64,000 nucleotides of DNA from Richelia sp. SL_2_1 (GCA_012033205.1 JAAUSO010000007.1:1-64000), one strand, 5' to 3'; counted from the first letter of the stretch, positions 1 to 9,003 are shown. Notes: generated from the sequence alone by a model not told the origin. Translations and numbers: made by a program.

Positions 1-39
1 CAGAGGATTTATCGATAATATTTTTATCTTGTTTATTCT

Positions 40-1190
40 TCAATGCATCCTGACGTATCTTCGCACCAGATTCAACTCTGCTTGAAAATCGATATAATGC
101 GGTAACTTTAAATGTTGTACAAAACCTTGAGCCTCAACATTGTCAGAGTGAGACATGACAAATTCTATATCTTGAGCCGGATTTTCTACCGTTTCATCCA
201 ACTCAGAAGCTCGCATCGCTCTATCTACAAGAGCCATAGACATTGCTTTACGTTCGTTATAGCCAAAAGTTAATCCATAACCACAAGTAAACTGCGCGGG
301 AATATCCTTGCTACCTTTAAACTGATTTACCATTGCACCTCAGTAACAGTAATTTCTCCTATTACCACATCAAAACCCAACTCCGGAGGACAAATTACCA
401 CCTCGACTTCCCCCATGCGAATCTCTCCAGCAAAAGGATGATTTCTTCCATAACCCCGCTGAGTAGAATAAGCCAAAGACAACAAAAAACCCTCATCAGC
501 ACGCGCCAAATTTTGCAATCGTGCATCACGAGAAGCCGGGAAAGTCAGCGGTTCACGAGTAATGTCGTAAGGTTCCGAAGAATTGGGAATTGGGAATTGG
601 GAATTGGTAATTGGTAATTGGGGAATTGGGAATTGATTATCCCCTTGTCCCCTCGTCCCCTTGTCCCCTTGTCCTTTAATCTCCCCATCCTCAATCAACC
701 CTTCTTGATTCAAAGTATCAATAACTCTGGATATCGATTCAGAATTAATTTCTCCTAACGGTGCAGTTGGAACCTCCCCTTCAGCCATTAATTTAAAATC
801 TAGTAAACGATGGACATAATCAAAAGTTGGTCCTAAACATTGTCCTCCGGGTACATCTTTGAAAATAGCACTAATCCGCCGTCGAACCCGCATTTTTTCA
901 GTATCTATCGGTTCGCTGTAATATAACCGAGGAAGAGTAGTACGATATGCTCGTAATAAAAATATTGCTTCTACTAAATCTCCCCAAGATTGTTTAATCG
1001 CCAGGGCTGCAAGCTCTTCGTCATACAAGCTACTTTCTGCCATTACCCGATTAACAGCCAAAGCCAACTGCTGTTGAATTTGCTCTAAATTCAGTTCTTG
1101 TACATCAGTATCACCACGACGCAAAGATTTAAGCAGTGCTTCAGCATTTTCAATTGCTTTTTCACCGCCCTTGACAGCAACATAAGGCAT
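40..1190 (-). pseudogene. phnI: PhnI, C-P lyase core subunit, frameshifted near the C-terminus
   Basis: PhnI is a core subunit of the carbon-phosphorus lyase complex, which acts with PhnG, H and L to couple phosphonates to ATP ribose. The N-terminal YVAVKGGEKAI block and the later QRGYGRNHPFAGEIRMGEVEV block are PhnI hallmarks. The frame stops at 327 after ITVTEVQW. The conserved C-terminal third (MVNQFKG...AQFTCGYGL...KLPHYIDFQAEL) continues one frame over from 333 to 40. Restoring one A (CAATGG to CAAATGG) rejoins it as EVQ-MVNQF. I place the start at 1190 (MPYVAVKGG) because GGAG lies about 8 nt upstream and E. coli PhnI starts at the same motif. Residues 181-213 of the upstream frame are a repeat-encoded insert. 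The gene is either broken, sequenced with an error, or made as two coupled polypeptides. Confidence 0.88.
575..690. repeat. Heptanucleotide repeats inserted in the phnI reading frame
   Basis: Runs of GAATTGG/GTAATTGG and of CCCCTTGTCC lie inside phnI and are read as a Gln/Gly/Pro/Asn-rich stretch (QGDKGTRGQGD, then NSQFPIPNS). The same heptamers occur between genes elsewhere in the window, for example 8958-9000 and 60875-60915, so this is a coding invasion by the same repeat class. Confidence 0.85.
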
Positions 1191-1235
1191 AAATTTGCTC
1201 CAGTTTTTAATTACCAAATAGTTAGGAGTTAGTTG

Positions 1236-1270
1236 ACAGTTATCAGTTATCAGTTATCAGTTATCAGTTC
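1236..1270. repeat. TTATCAG heptamer repeat
   Basis: At least four copies of TTATCAG lie in the gap between phnI and the GNAT gene, followed by another CCCCTTGTCC-type repeat at about 1280-1310. This is a short tandem repeated repetitive sequence of the kind common in Nostocales. Confidence 0.85.
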
Positions 1271-1316
1271 TTATTTATTTCTCCCCATCACCCCATCCCC
1301 TTGTCCCCTTCCATCT

Positions 1317-1709
1317 CTATACATATTGATAAGTACGTTCTTTTTTTAGATTAGAAGACAACATTAATTTATAACATCCAGCTTCTTGACTCAGTTGCGT
1401 TGCAGCTTTGATCATTTGCTGAGCAATACCCCGATTGCGAAGTTTGTGAGTCACAGTTACGGCATCTAATACTGCATATTTATGATATTCTTGCTGCATC
1501 ATTTTTAGTACGTGAAGCAGACTAAATGTACCTACAAGTTGATGATTTTCATAAACAATATAAATGTGATAGTTAGGTATTTTGACAATCGCAGCGAAAA
1601 TTTCTTCGGCTAAAACATTTGGTAAGGGAGACTCACCATCCATTCCTGCACATAGTTCGATCAGCAGGGGTACGTCTTCAAGGTTAGCGGTTCTAATATT
1701 GAGAGTCAT
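1317..1709 (-). CDS. GNAT-family N-acetyltransferase, C-terminus truncated
   Basis: This encodes a 130-residue GNAT-like protein starting MTLNIRTANLEDVPLLIEL. The acetyl-CoA binding loop is recognisable as VTHKLRNRGIAQQMI (about residues 87-101), followed by the LMLSSNLKKERTYQY strand. GNATs normally continue after this point with a helix and an FYESLGF-type strand. Here the frame stops at once and repeat DNA follows, so the last 15-25 residues appear lost. It sits between phnH and phnI on the same strand (gaps of 144 and about 126 nt). Phosphonate loci often carry an aminoalkylphosphonate N-acetyltransferase (PhnO), so a PhnO-like role is plausible, but sequence alone does not prove it. Without the terminal strand it may be inactive. 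Confidence 0.7.
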   Translation of the reverse strand: MTLNIRTANLEDVPLLIELCAGMDGESPLPNVLAEEIFAAIVKIPNYHIYIVYENHQLVGTFSLLHVLKMMQQEYHKYAVLDAVTVTHKLRNRGIAQQMIKAATQLSQEAGCYKLMLSSNLKKERTYQYV

Positions 1710-1853
1710 AGGTAGATTCCTGGTTTGGACAAGGTTAAAAACATTTATGAGCGAGCGCTGTCTTGCTTAATTCGTAATTACCAACCAAATGCACCATTAT
1801 TAATAAGTCAAAAAAACCGGGTTTGTTTACGAAAAATATAGTTAAAGATATAG

Positions 1854-2438
1854 TTAGAGATTAAAATTAACCGTTCTGGGTAATCCCATCACCTGAGTCT
1901 CAGTAAATAAAAATACATCTATCCCTTGAGGATAAGCTTGATGATTTGCTTTCCAACAATCCCAAAAACGAGCCGGTAATTTCGGCGAAATTTGTTGGTT
2001 TTCTAAAATTCCTGGTCCAATTAACTCTACAGATTTTCCTCCTTCCCAACTCTCAACTGGTATTAACAGCGTTGTTGAAGTTTCAGGGCGTTGTGCTGTA
2101 CCCCAATTAAAATTTGATAGTTCCGGTATTGTCTCTACATCATTAATCAGCGCAAAATTAGCTAAATTCGGCTGACTGACAAAACTACAACCAGTATGAA
2201 ATAACAACCAAGCTTTAAATTCCTTGCTAAATCCCGGTTGCAACCACACCTGAGTTTCTAAATCTAATAACGTTAAACAAGTTGCTGCATAAGCTGCCTT
2301 CACTTGTAAAAAGGTATTTTTAATCACTTCTATCTCAAAAAGTTTACCCGGTTGCGCCATCGCTGCAAGTAAAGCTCTAAAAGTATCCTGGGCATCATGC
2401 ACTGGATTTTTCAATCCTGGTAACTGCGTAATTGTCAT
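1854..2438 (-). CDS. phnH: PhnH, C-P lyase subunit
   Basis: This is a 194-residue PhnH-family protein, a component of the PhnGHIJ core that makes ribose-1-phosphonate triphosphate. The opening LPGLKNPVHDAQDTFRALLAAMAQPGK matches the family's usual N-terminal block (split here: LPGLKNPVHD, then FRALLAAMAQPG). Later GPGI and FPQG-like segments (YPQGIDVFLF) also fit. Length agrees with E. coli PhnH (about 194). Its ATG overlaps the phnG stop by one base (TAATG), which points to translational coupling. Function follows from family membership and operon context. Confidence 0.93.
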   Translation of the reverse strand: MTITQLPGLKNPVHDAQDTFRALLAAMAQPGKLFEIEVIKNTFLQVKAAYAATCLTLLDLETQVWLQPGFSKEFKAWLLFHTGCSFVSQPNLANFALINDVETIPELSNFNWGTAQRPETSTTLLIPVESWEGGKSVELIGPGILENQQISPKLPARFWDCWKANHQAYPQGIDVFLFTETQVMGLPRTVNFNL

Positions 2439-2896
2439 TAACTTTCCCCTCTAACAAGAGTAAAAAACTCTACTTTTGTGGCAGATGTTTGACGCTGTTC
2501 TAGTTCATGAGTACGCTGTGTTGTTGCATTCAGTGGCTGTATGACTTCAACCTCAACTCGTTCGTACCAGGAAGGACATTGCAACAGTCCATCGCATACC
2601 GCAGCTAGTTCCGCATGACGACGCGATCGCCCTTTTACATATCCAAATCCTGTAATACACTCTTCCCCACCTGCTTCTATCTGTATGACACAGCGAGTTA
2701 TAGTAATTTCACCTAAGTTAAAATCACTACCACTCCCCCCAATGCGACTCCTGACCATTGCGCTACCAATTTCGGGCGATCGCAAAAAGTTATATTCAGG
2801 TAACAACCCTAACTGCTCAACTAATTCCTCCAGTTGCGTCAACTCAGCTTTTGCTAAAGTCGCCATACAGGCTTGTCTTTGTGTTTGGGATACCAT
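2438..2896 (-). CDS. phnG: PhnG, C-P lyase subunit
   Basis: This is a 152-residue PhnG, first gene of the minus-strand phosphonate operon. Family features are visible: RQACMATLAKA near the N-terminus, the central RIGGSGSDFNLGEITITR block, GYVKGRSRRHAE, and the terminal TKVEFFTLVRG which matches the VDFFTMVRGD end of E. coli PhnG. It works in the PhnGHI nucleosidase step with ATP and phosphonate. The 440-bp gap upstream separates it from divergent phnF and holds the likely PhnF operator, so expression is probably induced by phosphonate or phosphate stress. Confidence 0.94.
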   Translation of the reverse strand: MVSQTQRQACMATLAKAELTQLEELVEQLGLLPEYNFLRSPEIGSAMVRSRIGGSGSDFNLGEITITRCVIQIEAGGEECITGFGYVKGRSRRHAELAAVCDGLLQCPSWYERVEVEVIQPLNATTQRTHELEQRQTSATKVEFFTLVRGES

Positions 2897-3336
2897 AAAT
2901 TAGAAATCAGAAAAATATATATCAAATCCTTATCATTAATGATTTAATCAGGATTTAATAGTTCAGAAACCAAAATATCAACTCTTATTGCCGGATATCA
3001 AAAATAGGAGAACTAGAAACAAAACAAAAAAATAAACTTACTACAAATTATTCGTAATTTAATTTAGTTAATTAGTATGCTTAAATTTCATATATCGCAA
3101 CTGCTGAAAATCAACAAAACTAATCTTATTTAGACTTGTTTTCAATTAACAGAGATTACGAAAATACAAAAATTGAACCAAAACTAATATTAATTACAAA
3201 ATCTACTGAAACACCCTAATGTAATATCTATTTTCAAATCTCGGTCACTTGTCTAGACATCTAGACAATCACAGGTATGTTAACTTAATTACGACGATTT
3301 GACAACAAGAATTTATGACTAAATAATGACTAAATT
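2897..3336. promoter_or_regulatory. Divergent phnG/phnF control region
   Basis: This 440-bp AT-rich gap separates divergent phnG and phnF. It contains the palindrome at 3249-3268 and no reading frame I trust. The long distance from the palindrome to phnG (about 350 bp) suggests either a long phnG leader or a second, weaker site that I did not find. Confidence 0.6.
3249..3268. promoter_or_regulatory. Palindromic operator, probable PhnF site
   Basis: The sequence TTGTCTAGACATCTAGACAA has perfect 9-bp arms around a CA/TG centre, 68 bp upstream of phnF. PhnF-type GntR/HutC regulators bind inverted repeats around a TCTAGA-like core (for example TGGTATAGACCA described in Mycobacterium), so this fits autoregulation. 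Confidence 0.8.
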
Positions 3337-4071
3337 ATGAAGCGCGAAACCTTACCCATATATATTCAGATAGCTGCCCAAATCCGAGAAAGTATTAATG
3401 AGGGAATCTACAAAAAAGGCGATAAATTGCCCTCAGAAGCTCAATTATCTCAAAAATTTGCCGTAAATCGCCATACTATCAGACAAGCAATTAGTTTATT
3501 AAAACTTGAAGGATTGTTAAGAGTTGATCGAGGGCGAGGTATGTTTGTCGCAGAGAAAACAATTCGCTATCCTATCGGTAAAAGAGTACGCTACAACCAA
3601 GCATTAAAAGCGCAAGGTCGTCAAGGCAACTACGAACTAATACGCACAATAGAAGTAAATGCCGATACTTCATTAGCAGAAAATTTACAACTAAACCAAG
3701 GTGAACCAGTAGCCTTAATAGAACGTCTTGGTTTTGCAGACTCCGATCCAATTGTTGTTGCTACAAGTTATTTTCCCCTCAAATTATTTCCAGACTTGTT
3801 AGCGCCAAAAAACATTGAATTATTGCAAGAAATCAAATCAATATCCAAGTTAATGCAGCATCTGTACAATTGTGACCATATCCGTCGCAGTACCAGCGTT
3901 TCCGCCCGTTTAATTCAGCCCCAAGATGCGAGATTACTGCAAGTAGCTCTTAACCAACCAATCTTATTAGTAGAATCCGTAAACCTCAATCAAACAGGAG
4001 ATATAATCGAATACGGCGTAACCCGATTTCGCGGAGACAAAGTACAGTTAGATTTTGAAAATCCAGTTTGA
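3337..4071 (+). CDS. phnF: PhnF-like GntR/HutC transcriptional regulator
   Basis: This is a 244-residue regulator. The N-terminal winged helix (residues about 5-75) has the GntR signature KKGDKLPSEAQLSQKFAVNRHTIRQAI split over helices 2-3 and ends in GRGMFVA. The C-terminal UTRA ligand domain (about 90-240) includes RLGFADSDPIVVATSYFP and a terminal GVTRFRGDKVQLDFE, typical of HutC/PhnF. It is divergent from phnGH, which supports the assignment to phosphonate control. The start ATG is preceded by no strong Shine-Dalgarno sequence. A different effector specificity within the HutC subfamily cannot be excluded. Confidence 0.9.
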   Translation: MKRETLPIYIQIAAQIRESINEGIYKKGDKLPSEAQLSQKFAVNRHTIRQAISLLKLEGLLRVDRGRGMFVAEKTIRYPIGKRVRYNQALKAQGRQGNYELIRTIEVNADTSLAENLQLNQGEPVALIERLGFADSDPIVVATSYFPLKLFPDLLAPKNIELLQEIKSISKLMQHLYNCDHIRRSTSVSARLIQPQDARLLQVALNQPILLVESVNLNQTGDIIEYGVTRFRGDKVQLDFENPV

Positions 4072-4127
4072 ACAGTTGGTAGTGGATAGTGGATAGTTGA
4101 TAGTGGTTGGGAGTTTTTCACCTTAGA

Positions 4128-4331
4128 GGGTGTTTGAAAAGTTTTGGGCGAATCAAATATGTCCTGCGGACACACTTCGCTAACGCAGCTACACAAATTA
4201 TAATCCTTAATGCGGGTATTATTAGTCCGCGTTAGCGTAGCGTGCGCCTTCGCGCATAGGCGGACTTTGCTTGTGTAGCAGCGAATTTATTCGCCGGGTA
4301 TGGTATTAATTTAGACTTTTCAAACATTCCC
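4128..4331. mobile_element. MITE-like foldback element
   Basis: Perfect 12-bp inverted ends TGTTTGAAAAGT (4131-4142) and ACTTTTCAAACA (4315-4326) enclose about 170 bp with nested inverted repeats: TTCGCT..GCTACACAA (about 4176-4195) against TTGTGTAGC..GCGAA (4271-4285), and GGCGAAT against ATTCGCC. There is no reading frame. The structure is that of a non-autonomous element; the mobilising transposase family is unknown. Confidence 0.7.
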
Positions 4332-4339
4332 TTTGACCT

Positions 4340-5209
4340 TTAACCTTTAACCTCTAATAGCTGTTCTCGTAAACTTAAGGGTGCATAACCCAATTTAAAA
4401 GCTTTGCAACTGTCTAAGGAAACATCTTGTGGTCTGGGTGCTGCCATTTTAACATCTTGTTGTTTACTAGCTTTAATTTTGGCTGCGGAAATTTGAAATG
4501 TTTCTACTAATAAGCGACCAAAATCATAACGTGAAACTCTTTCTTTTCCTCCTAAATGAATAATTCCTTGAACTTTCTCTACAGCTAACAATAATCCTTT
4601 TGCCGCCGTTTCCCCATTTACCGGAGTGCGGAATTCATCTATAAATAACTTTAATTCTTTTCCTTCTTGAAGCATTTTAAGAAATGATTGTAAAAAGCTA
4701 GAAGCTGTAGGAGTTGCATTCCCAAACATTAAAGGCATTCGACAAATTGCAGCTTGGGGATAACGTTCTAGTATCCCCATTTCCGCCATAACTTTGTGTT
4801 CGCCGTAAATATTCACCGGATTTACGCTGTCTGTTTCCTGATAAAAACCCTTCAAACCATCAAACACTAAATCTGTTGAAGTGAATACGTAAGGAATGGA
4901 ATTATCTGCACATAATCCCGCAATATTCAAGGATGCTGTAACGTTAATTAACAACGATTCTTCGGGATGAATTTGACAATAATTAGGTTGAGATTGTGCA
5001 GCAGTATGAATAACCGCTGCTGGCTGTATTTCTTGAAATACTCTTTTAACTTCTGCAAAATTAGTTAAATCAACTTTTACCAGTTTAATCCCCGGAATTT
5101 CTAAACTATGAGAAAAATATGTCCCGTAAACATCCCATTCCATATTTGCTAATTGACATAAATGCCATCCCAGAAACCCGCTTGCACCAGTAATTAAAAG
5201 TTTTTTCAT
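4340..5209 (-). CDS. RmlD-like NAD(P)-dependent sugar-nucleotide reductase
   Basis: This is a 289-residue extended short-chain dehydrogenase. The Rossmann motif TGASGFLG is at residues 7-14, the serine of the catalytic triad is in FTSTDLVFDG, and the YxxxK pair is in IYGEHK. The FDG..YxE..P.NxYG pattern is that of the RmlD (dTDP-4-dehydrorhamnose reductase) group. It would reduce a nucleotide sugar for cell-envelope polysaccharide. No other rml genes are adjacent, so the exact substrate is open. Its start lies 4 nt downstream of the Uma2 gene stop on the same strand, so the two may be co-transcribed. Confidence 0.82.
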   Translation of the reverse strand: MKKLLITGASGFLGWHLCQLANMEWDVYGTYFSHSLEIPGIKLVKVDLTNFAEVKRVFQEIQPAAVIHTAAQSQPNYCQIHPEESLLINVTASLNIAGLCADNSIPYVFTSTDLVFDGLKGFYQETDSVNPVNIYGEHKVMAEMGILERYPQAAICRMPLMFGNATPTASSFLQSFLKMLQEGKELKLFIDEFRTPVNGETAAKGLLLAVEKVQGIIHLGGKERVSRYDFGRLLVETFQISAAKIKASKQQDVKMAAPRPQDVSLDSCKAFKLGYAPLSLREQLLEVKG

Positions 5210-5212
5210 TGG

Positions 5213-5791
5213 TTAATGATTAATTATCTTGCCCAATTCTACGTCTTCGTAAATTTCTGCCATTGTAATTTCAACATCAACCGATTGTAATTGTAGAATG
5301 TTGTCTTGAGTTAAAGTTTGCATAAACCAGTTATTTTGATAAAATTTTCGATACAGTTCTACTTTCATCTCTGATTGATGAATTAAAATATATTCTTGTA
5401 AACTTGGTAATTGACGATAATTAAATAATTTTTCATTACGATCTATACGTTCTGTAATTGGTGAAATAACTTCTGCAATCAAACAAGGACGAGTTTTGAA
5501 ATATAATTCTTTATCTTCAGAATCACGAACAACTGATACTTCTGGATAGTAAAAAGCATTTATTGGTTCAATTCTTATTTTCATATCAGATGTAAAAACC
5601 TGACAATCACTACCGTACAACTGAGTACGCAATCTTGCAAATAGATTCTCAGCAATAACTTTTAGATTATGAGAATCCTTAAGTACGGGATAAACTTGTC
5701 CTGCAATATATTCGTGACGTACTATACTTTCTAAATCAAATTGCAGATATTCATCGATACTTGAATCTATAAATTTTGCTTGAGAATACAT
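5213..5791 (-). CDS. Uma2-family (DUF820) PD-(D/E)XK nuclease-like protein
   Basis: This is a 192-residue Uma2 family member, a group hugely expanded in cyanobacteria and related to restriction-type endonuclease folds. Recognisable blocks are HEYIAGQVY near the N-terminus, FYYPEVSVV, the core LIAEVISPITERIDRNEK, and YRQLPSLQEYILI. The usual YPDV acidic position is Glu here (YPEV). Biological substrate is unknown for the family. It is immediately upstream of the RmlD-like gene. Confidence 0.85.
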   Translation of the reverse strand: MYSQAKFIDSSIDEYLQFDLESIVRHEYIAGQVYPVLKDSHNLKVIAENLFARLRTQLYGSDCQVFTSDMKIRIEPINAFYYPEVSVVRDSEDKELYFKTRPCLIAEVISPITERIDRNEKLFNYRQLPSLQEYILIHQSEMKVELYRKFYQNNWFMQTLTQDNILQLQSVDVEITMAEIYEDVELGKIINH

Positions 5792-6048
5792 AGTTATTTA
5801 GATAAATTACATCATTGTAACTTATCATACTGAGGTTCACAAGTAATTTTCTATCCCTAATTTAAAGGCGCTAACCCTTGCGTCTCTACATTTTTTTTCG
5901 GAGATGTCTATTTGTATTTGTATTTTTATTTGTATTTGTATTTTGATTTTATACACAATTATTCAAAAAAAGGGCAAGGAGTTAGTACCACCGGAGTTAA
6001 GATTTATCTATACCGAAAGTTTCTCCATCTCCCTCAAACCCCAATTCC

Positions 6049-6792
6049 CTAATTAACTAAATCGCGAAACTCTTCCTCATCAAGTATTTCAGCAAAATCT
6101 GGATCAGTTTTCGCGAGTTTTTCGTACTTACCTGGAACGAGTTTCATTGCTTTTTGTAGATTGCTAATTGCTGCTGTAGTATCTTTTTGTAAAGCATAAG
6201 TACAAGCTTTGTTGTAATAAGCTTGATGCTTATTGGGTTCGATGGCAATGGCTTTATCGTAAGATGCTAAAGCTTGGGAATATTGCTGCAATTTGGTTAG
6301 AGCAATACCTCGATTAATCCAAGCTTCGTATTTTTTGGGTTCGATGGCAATGGCTTTGTCATAAGATGTTATCGCTTCTTGATATAGCTGCATCGCCGAT
6401 AGAGTGTTCCCCCGGTTGTACCATGCTTCATGTTTTTGAGGCTGAATCGCGATCGCCCTATCATAAGAATCTAACGCTTGTCCGTGTCGCTCTAAAGAGA
6501 ATAAAGCATTTCCCCTGTTAATCCAAGCTTCTGCGTTATTGGGTGCAGTTGCAATCACCCGATTATAAATTGCGATCGCGTCTTCGTAACGATTCGCTTC
6601 TAATAATTCCGATCCTTGAATAAATAAGTCTTCAGCTTCCTTTATTTCAGAGGCTTGTATCAGCAACTGGGCAACATTGGTTTCTTGCACTACTTTTTTG
6701 CTGCCCTGTCTTGTTAATTCTGCCTCATCACTACAACCAAAAATCAAAGAAGTAGTTAAAAAATAGGCAACAAAACGGCTCCAAAATGCCAT
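6049..6792 (-). CDS. TPR-repeat lipoprotein
   Basis: This is a 247-residue protein with an N-terminal hydrophobic segment ending in the lipobox-like LIFGC (Cys20), followed by about four consecutive 34-residue tetratricopeptide repeats (residues about 63-215). Each repeat carries the pattern A..YD+AIAI.P..xEAW.N+G. The repeats are so alike (DKAIAIEPKK, DKAIAIEPNK) that recent internal duplication is likely. It should be membrane-anchored and act as a protein-interaction scaffold. The partner is not indicated by its neighbours. It stands alone, with long intergenic regions on both sides. Confidence 0.82.
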   Translation of the reverse strand: MAFWSRFVAYFLTTSLIFGCSDEAELTRQGSKKVVQETNVAQLLIQASEIKEAEDLFIQGSELLEANRYEDAIAIYNRVIATAPNNAEAWINRGNALFSLERHGQALDSYDRAIAIQPQKHEAWYNRGNTLSAMQLYQEAITSYDKAIAIEPKKYEAWINRGIALTKLQQYSQALASYDKAIAIEPNKHQAYYNKACTYALQKDTTAAISNLQKAMKLVPGKYEKLAKTDPDFAEILDEEEFRDLVN

Positions 6793-7631
6793 ATCGCATC
6801 CATAGAAATCATATTATTTAGAATACAGCTTTTTATTCTATTTAACAAGTATCCATCTTTTTTTGATGAATTTATTAATTTATTTATTAATTTATTTATT
6901 AATTTATTTATTAATTTATAATACGAGCTTGCATTTTATCGGGCTGTTTTTAACAATAAATTGCTTATTTCATATCTTGCACCATAGAAACCTATCGTTA
7001 AAATAATTACTAATTGTTTGACTTTGTTTTTACCCGCCTGGGACTGCAAGTCCCTGTCTGATAGCAGAAGTCCATTAAAATGGACTAATTATGCGGCTCT
7101 GTGAAAGATATAAGTTATGTAATTATATACAGCAGTTTGCAGGTAAATGAAGTACACCCCTCCCCAACCTTGGCAAGCGGGTGGGGTATTTCTGGACTTC
7201 ACCTCCGCTAAAATCTTCTCTATATAGACGATAGAAAGTAAAGTATTTCGATTTAAAATATGTAACCAATAAACTATTTGAGCGTATAATTTAAATAATT
7301 AATAATCCTGTAAAAGTAATTTTATCTACATTTAACTCATTCATTAAAGTAGGTTAAAGTTTGTCTAAATATAGTGTTAATAGCTAAAAATCATACATTT
7401 ATCATGAAGTAAAAAAAGCTGAACTTAGACGATACAATATTTAAAAAAATATTTTAACTAGTAACAAGTAAATGAGATTACCACCGAACAAAAAAAATAT
7501 CAAAGTCTAAATATTCAAAAAATAATTTGATATAAATGTAAAAAATAGTACCCTTATGATTGCGCTAAGCTCACCCTGGGAGAAATTATTCCCAATGTTC
7601 AACTTATAACTGCTGATGCCAAAATATAATC
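6793..7631. other. 840-bp intergenic region with two repeats, no gene
   Basis: No convincing reading frame is present. It contains a 12-bp tandem repeat (TTTATTAATTTA, four units, about 6868-6920), copy 1 of a dispersed repeat (6964-7092), and an imperfect inverted repeat at about 7140-7200 (GAAGT..ACCCC against GGGGT..ACTTC). The rest is AT-rich leader for the downstream gene. Confidence 0.6.
6964..7092 (+). repeat. Dispersed repeat, copy 1 (inverted partner at 16819-16950)
   Basis: This stretch from CATATCTTGCACCAT through ACCCGCCTGGGACTGCAAG to AGTCCATTAAAATGGACT is found again in reverse orientation at 16819-16950, with small differences. It carries two internal stem-loops, GGGACTGCAAGTCCC and AGTCCATT/AATGGACT. 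It looks like a small non-coding mobile or REP-type element. Confidence 0.8.
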
Positions 7632-8960
7632 ATGTCAATTGAATCTAACTCCCACTCATCGCAACCTCCGAACCTGCAACCCCCATCTGAAGACAAATGG
7701 CAACCGGATGACTTTGAAGATGCAGGTGATACAAGCCAGTTATCCAACGGGCTTAGCGTGCAACAACTTAACTCGGCGATAGCTTCAGTGCAGTCTCAAG
7801 AAAATATGGCAGCCTTACAACAAGCTCGTTCCTCATTTTCTATCAGTACTTCTACCACACTGACGGTGAAGACGCGAGCATTATTAATTACTTTATTTTC
7901 AACTATTGTCACGGTTGTAGGAATAGCCATAAATCTTCCAATAGTAGGAATTACCGGAACAGCAGTCACTTTATCTTTATCCGTAATAATACTATTTCCC
8001 TGGTTGAAAAACGTAGTCACCGACTTGTTGACACCCCAACAGCGAGCATTGATTATTGGTTTTTTGGGTATAATCGTCGCAGTTGCTGGCTTATTCAAAT
8101 TCATTCCCGGCAAAATTAACTGGGATGTTTCGGGAACTTTAGCAGAGTGGTTTGGTGCTTTAGGACAAATTCTGATCGCCGTCATCGCGGTTTATATTGC
8201 TTGGCGACAGTATATTATCTCCAAAGATTTAACAATTCAGCAAAACCTGCTAACTATTCAGCAAAATAATATTACTCAACAGCAGACAATTGACACATAT
8301 TTTCAAGGCATTTCCGATTTAGTATTAGATCAACAAGGATTTTTGGAAGATTGGCCTCAAGAAAGACTGCTTGCAGAAGGGCGTACAGCAGCAATTTTGA
8401 GCAGCGTTGATGGAGTTGGTAAAGCCAAAATTCTCCGCTTTTTATCTCGTTCCAAATTGCTCACACCACTAAAACGAGACGGACATTTAGGTAGAGCAAT
8501 TCTTGACGGTAGCGGAGGTTATGCAGAAGATTTAGTTACGGGAGTGCGGGTGATAGACTTGGGTGTAATGCTTGCCGGTGCGAAACTTTCCGGTACAGAT
8601 TTGCGGTGGACAGATTTGAGTGAAGCCAATTTAGTACGGGTTAATTTAAGTCATTGCGACTTAGTAAAAGCCAATCTTTGCCGCACCATTTTATATGAAG
8701 CGAACTTATCTAGCGCTGACTTAAACGGAATTCGATTGTTTTATGGTTCCCTAGAAACAGCATCGCCCCGTAGTCGCTTACATCCACCTAATTATAAAAC
8801 GGGGGAACGTACTGGTGCAGTAGTAGAAAACGCGGATTTCAGCAACGTCAAACGGATGTCTCAAGCCAATCGTCACTATTGTTGCAATTGGTGTGGTGAA
8901 AAAAGTAGAAAAACCATTCCCGGTGGTTGTGAAGGGATTGAGAATAAATTAAGAAGGTAA
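7632..8960 (+). CDS. Pentapeptide-repeat membrane protein
   Basis: This is a 442-residue protein. After a polar N-terminus (1-80) there are three hydrophobic segments, near 85-105 (LITLFSTIVTVVGIAI), 138-155 (IIGFLGIIVAVAGLF) and 170-190 (ILIAVIAVYIAW). A Gln-rich helical stretch follows (LTIQQNLLTIQQNNITQQQ). Residues about 305-365 form pentapeptide repeats of the A(D/N)LXX type (GTDLRWTDLSEANL, KANL, SSADL). The C-terminus contains CCNWCGE and a later Cys, possibly metal-binding or redox-active. Function is unknown; such proteins are common in cyanobacteria. No operon partners are evident. Confidence 0.8.
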   Translation: MSIESNSHSSQPPNLQPPSEDKWQPDDFEDAGDTSQLSNGLSVQQLNSAIASVQSQENMAALQQARSSFSISTSTTLTVKTRALLITLFSTIVTVVGIAINLPIVGITGTAVTLSLSVIILFPWLKNVVTDLLTPQQRALIIGFLGIIVAVAGLFKFIPGKINWDVSGTLAEWFGALGQILIAVIAVYIAWRQYIISKDLTIQQNLLTIQQNNITQQQTIDTYFQGISDLVLDQQGFLEDWPQERLLAEGRTAAILSSVDGVGKAKILRFLSRSKLLTPLKRDGHLGRAILDGSGGYAEDLVTGVRVIDLGVMLAGAKLSGTDLRWTDLSEANLVRVNLSHCDLVKANLCRTILYEANLSSADLNGIRLFYGSLETASPRSRLHPPNYKTGERTGAVVENADFSNVKRMSQANRHYCCNWCGEKSRKTIPGGCEGIENKLRR

Positions 8961-9003
8961 TTGGTAATTGGTAATGGGTAATTGGTAATTGGTAATTAGT
9001 AAT
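8958..9003. repeat. GGTAATT heptamer repeat
   Basis: About six degenerate copies of TAATTGG/GGTAATT directly follow the pentapeptide-repeat gene stop. A second repeat type (CCGTGTAATCCGCGTAATCC) follows at 9009-9045. Confidence 0.85.

Noticed and set aside
333-617. Plus-strand reading frame over phnI
   Set aside because: Antisense shadow of phnI with repeat-derived residues.
7796-8185. Minus-strand reading frame inside the pentapeptide-repeat gene
   Set aside because: No family resemblance; lies opposite a strong coding region.
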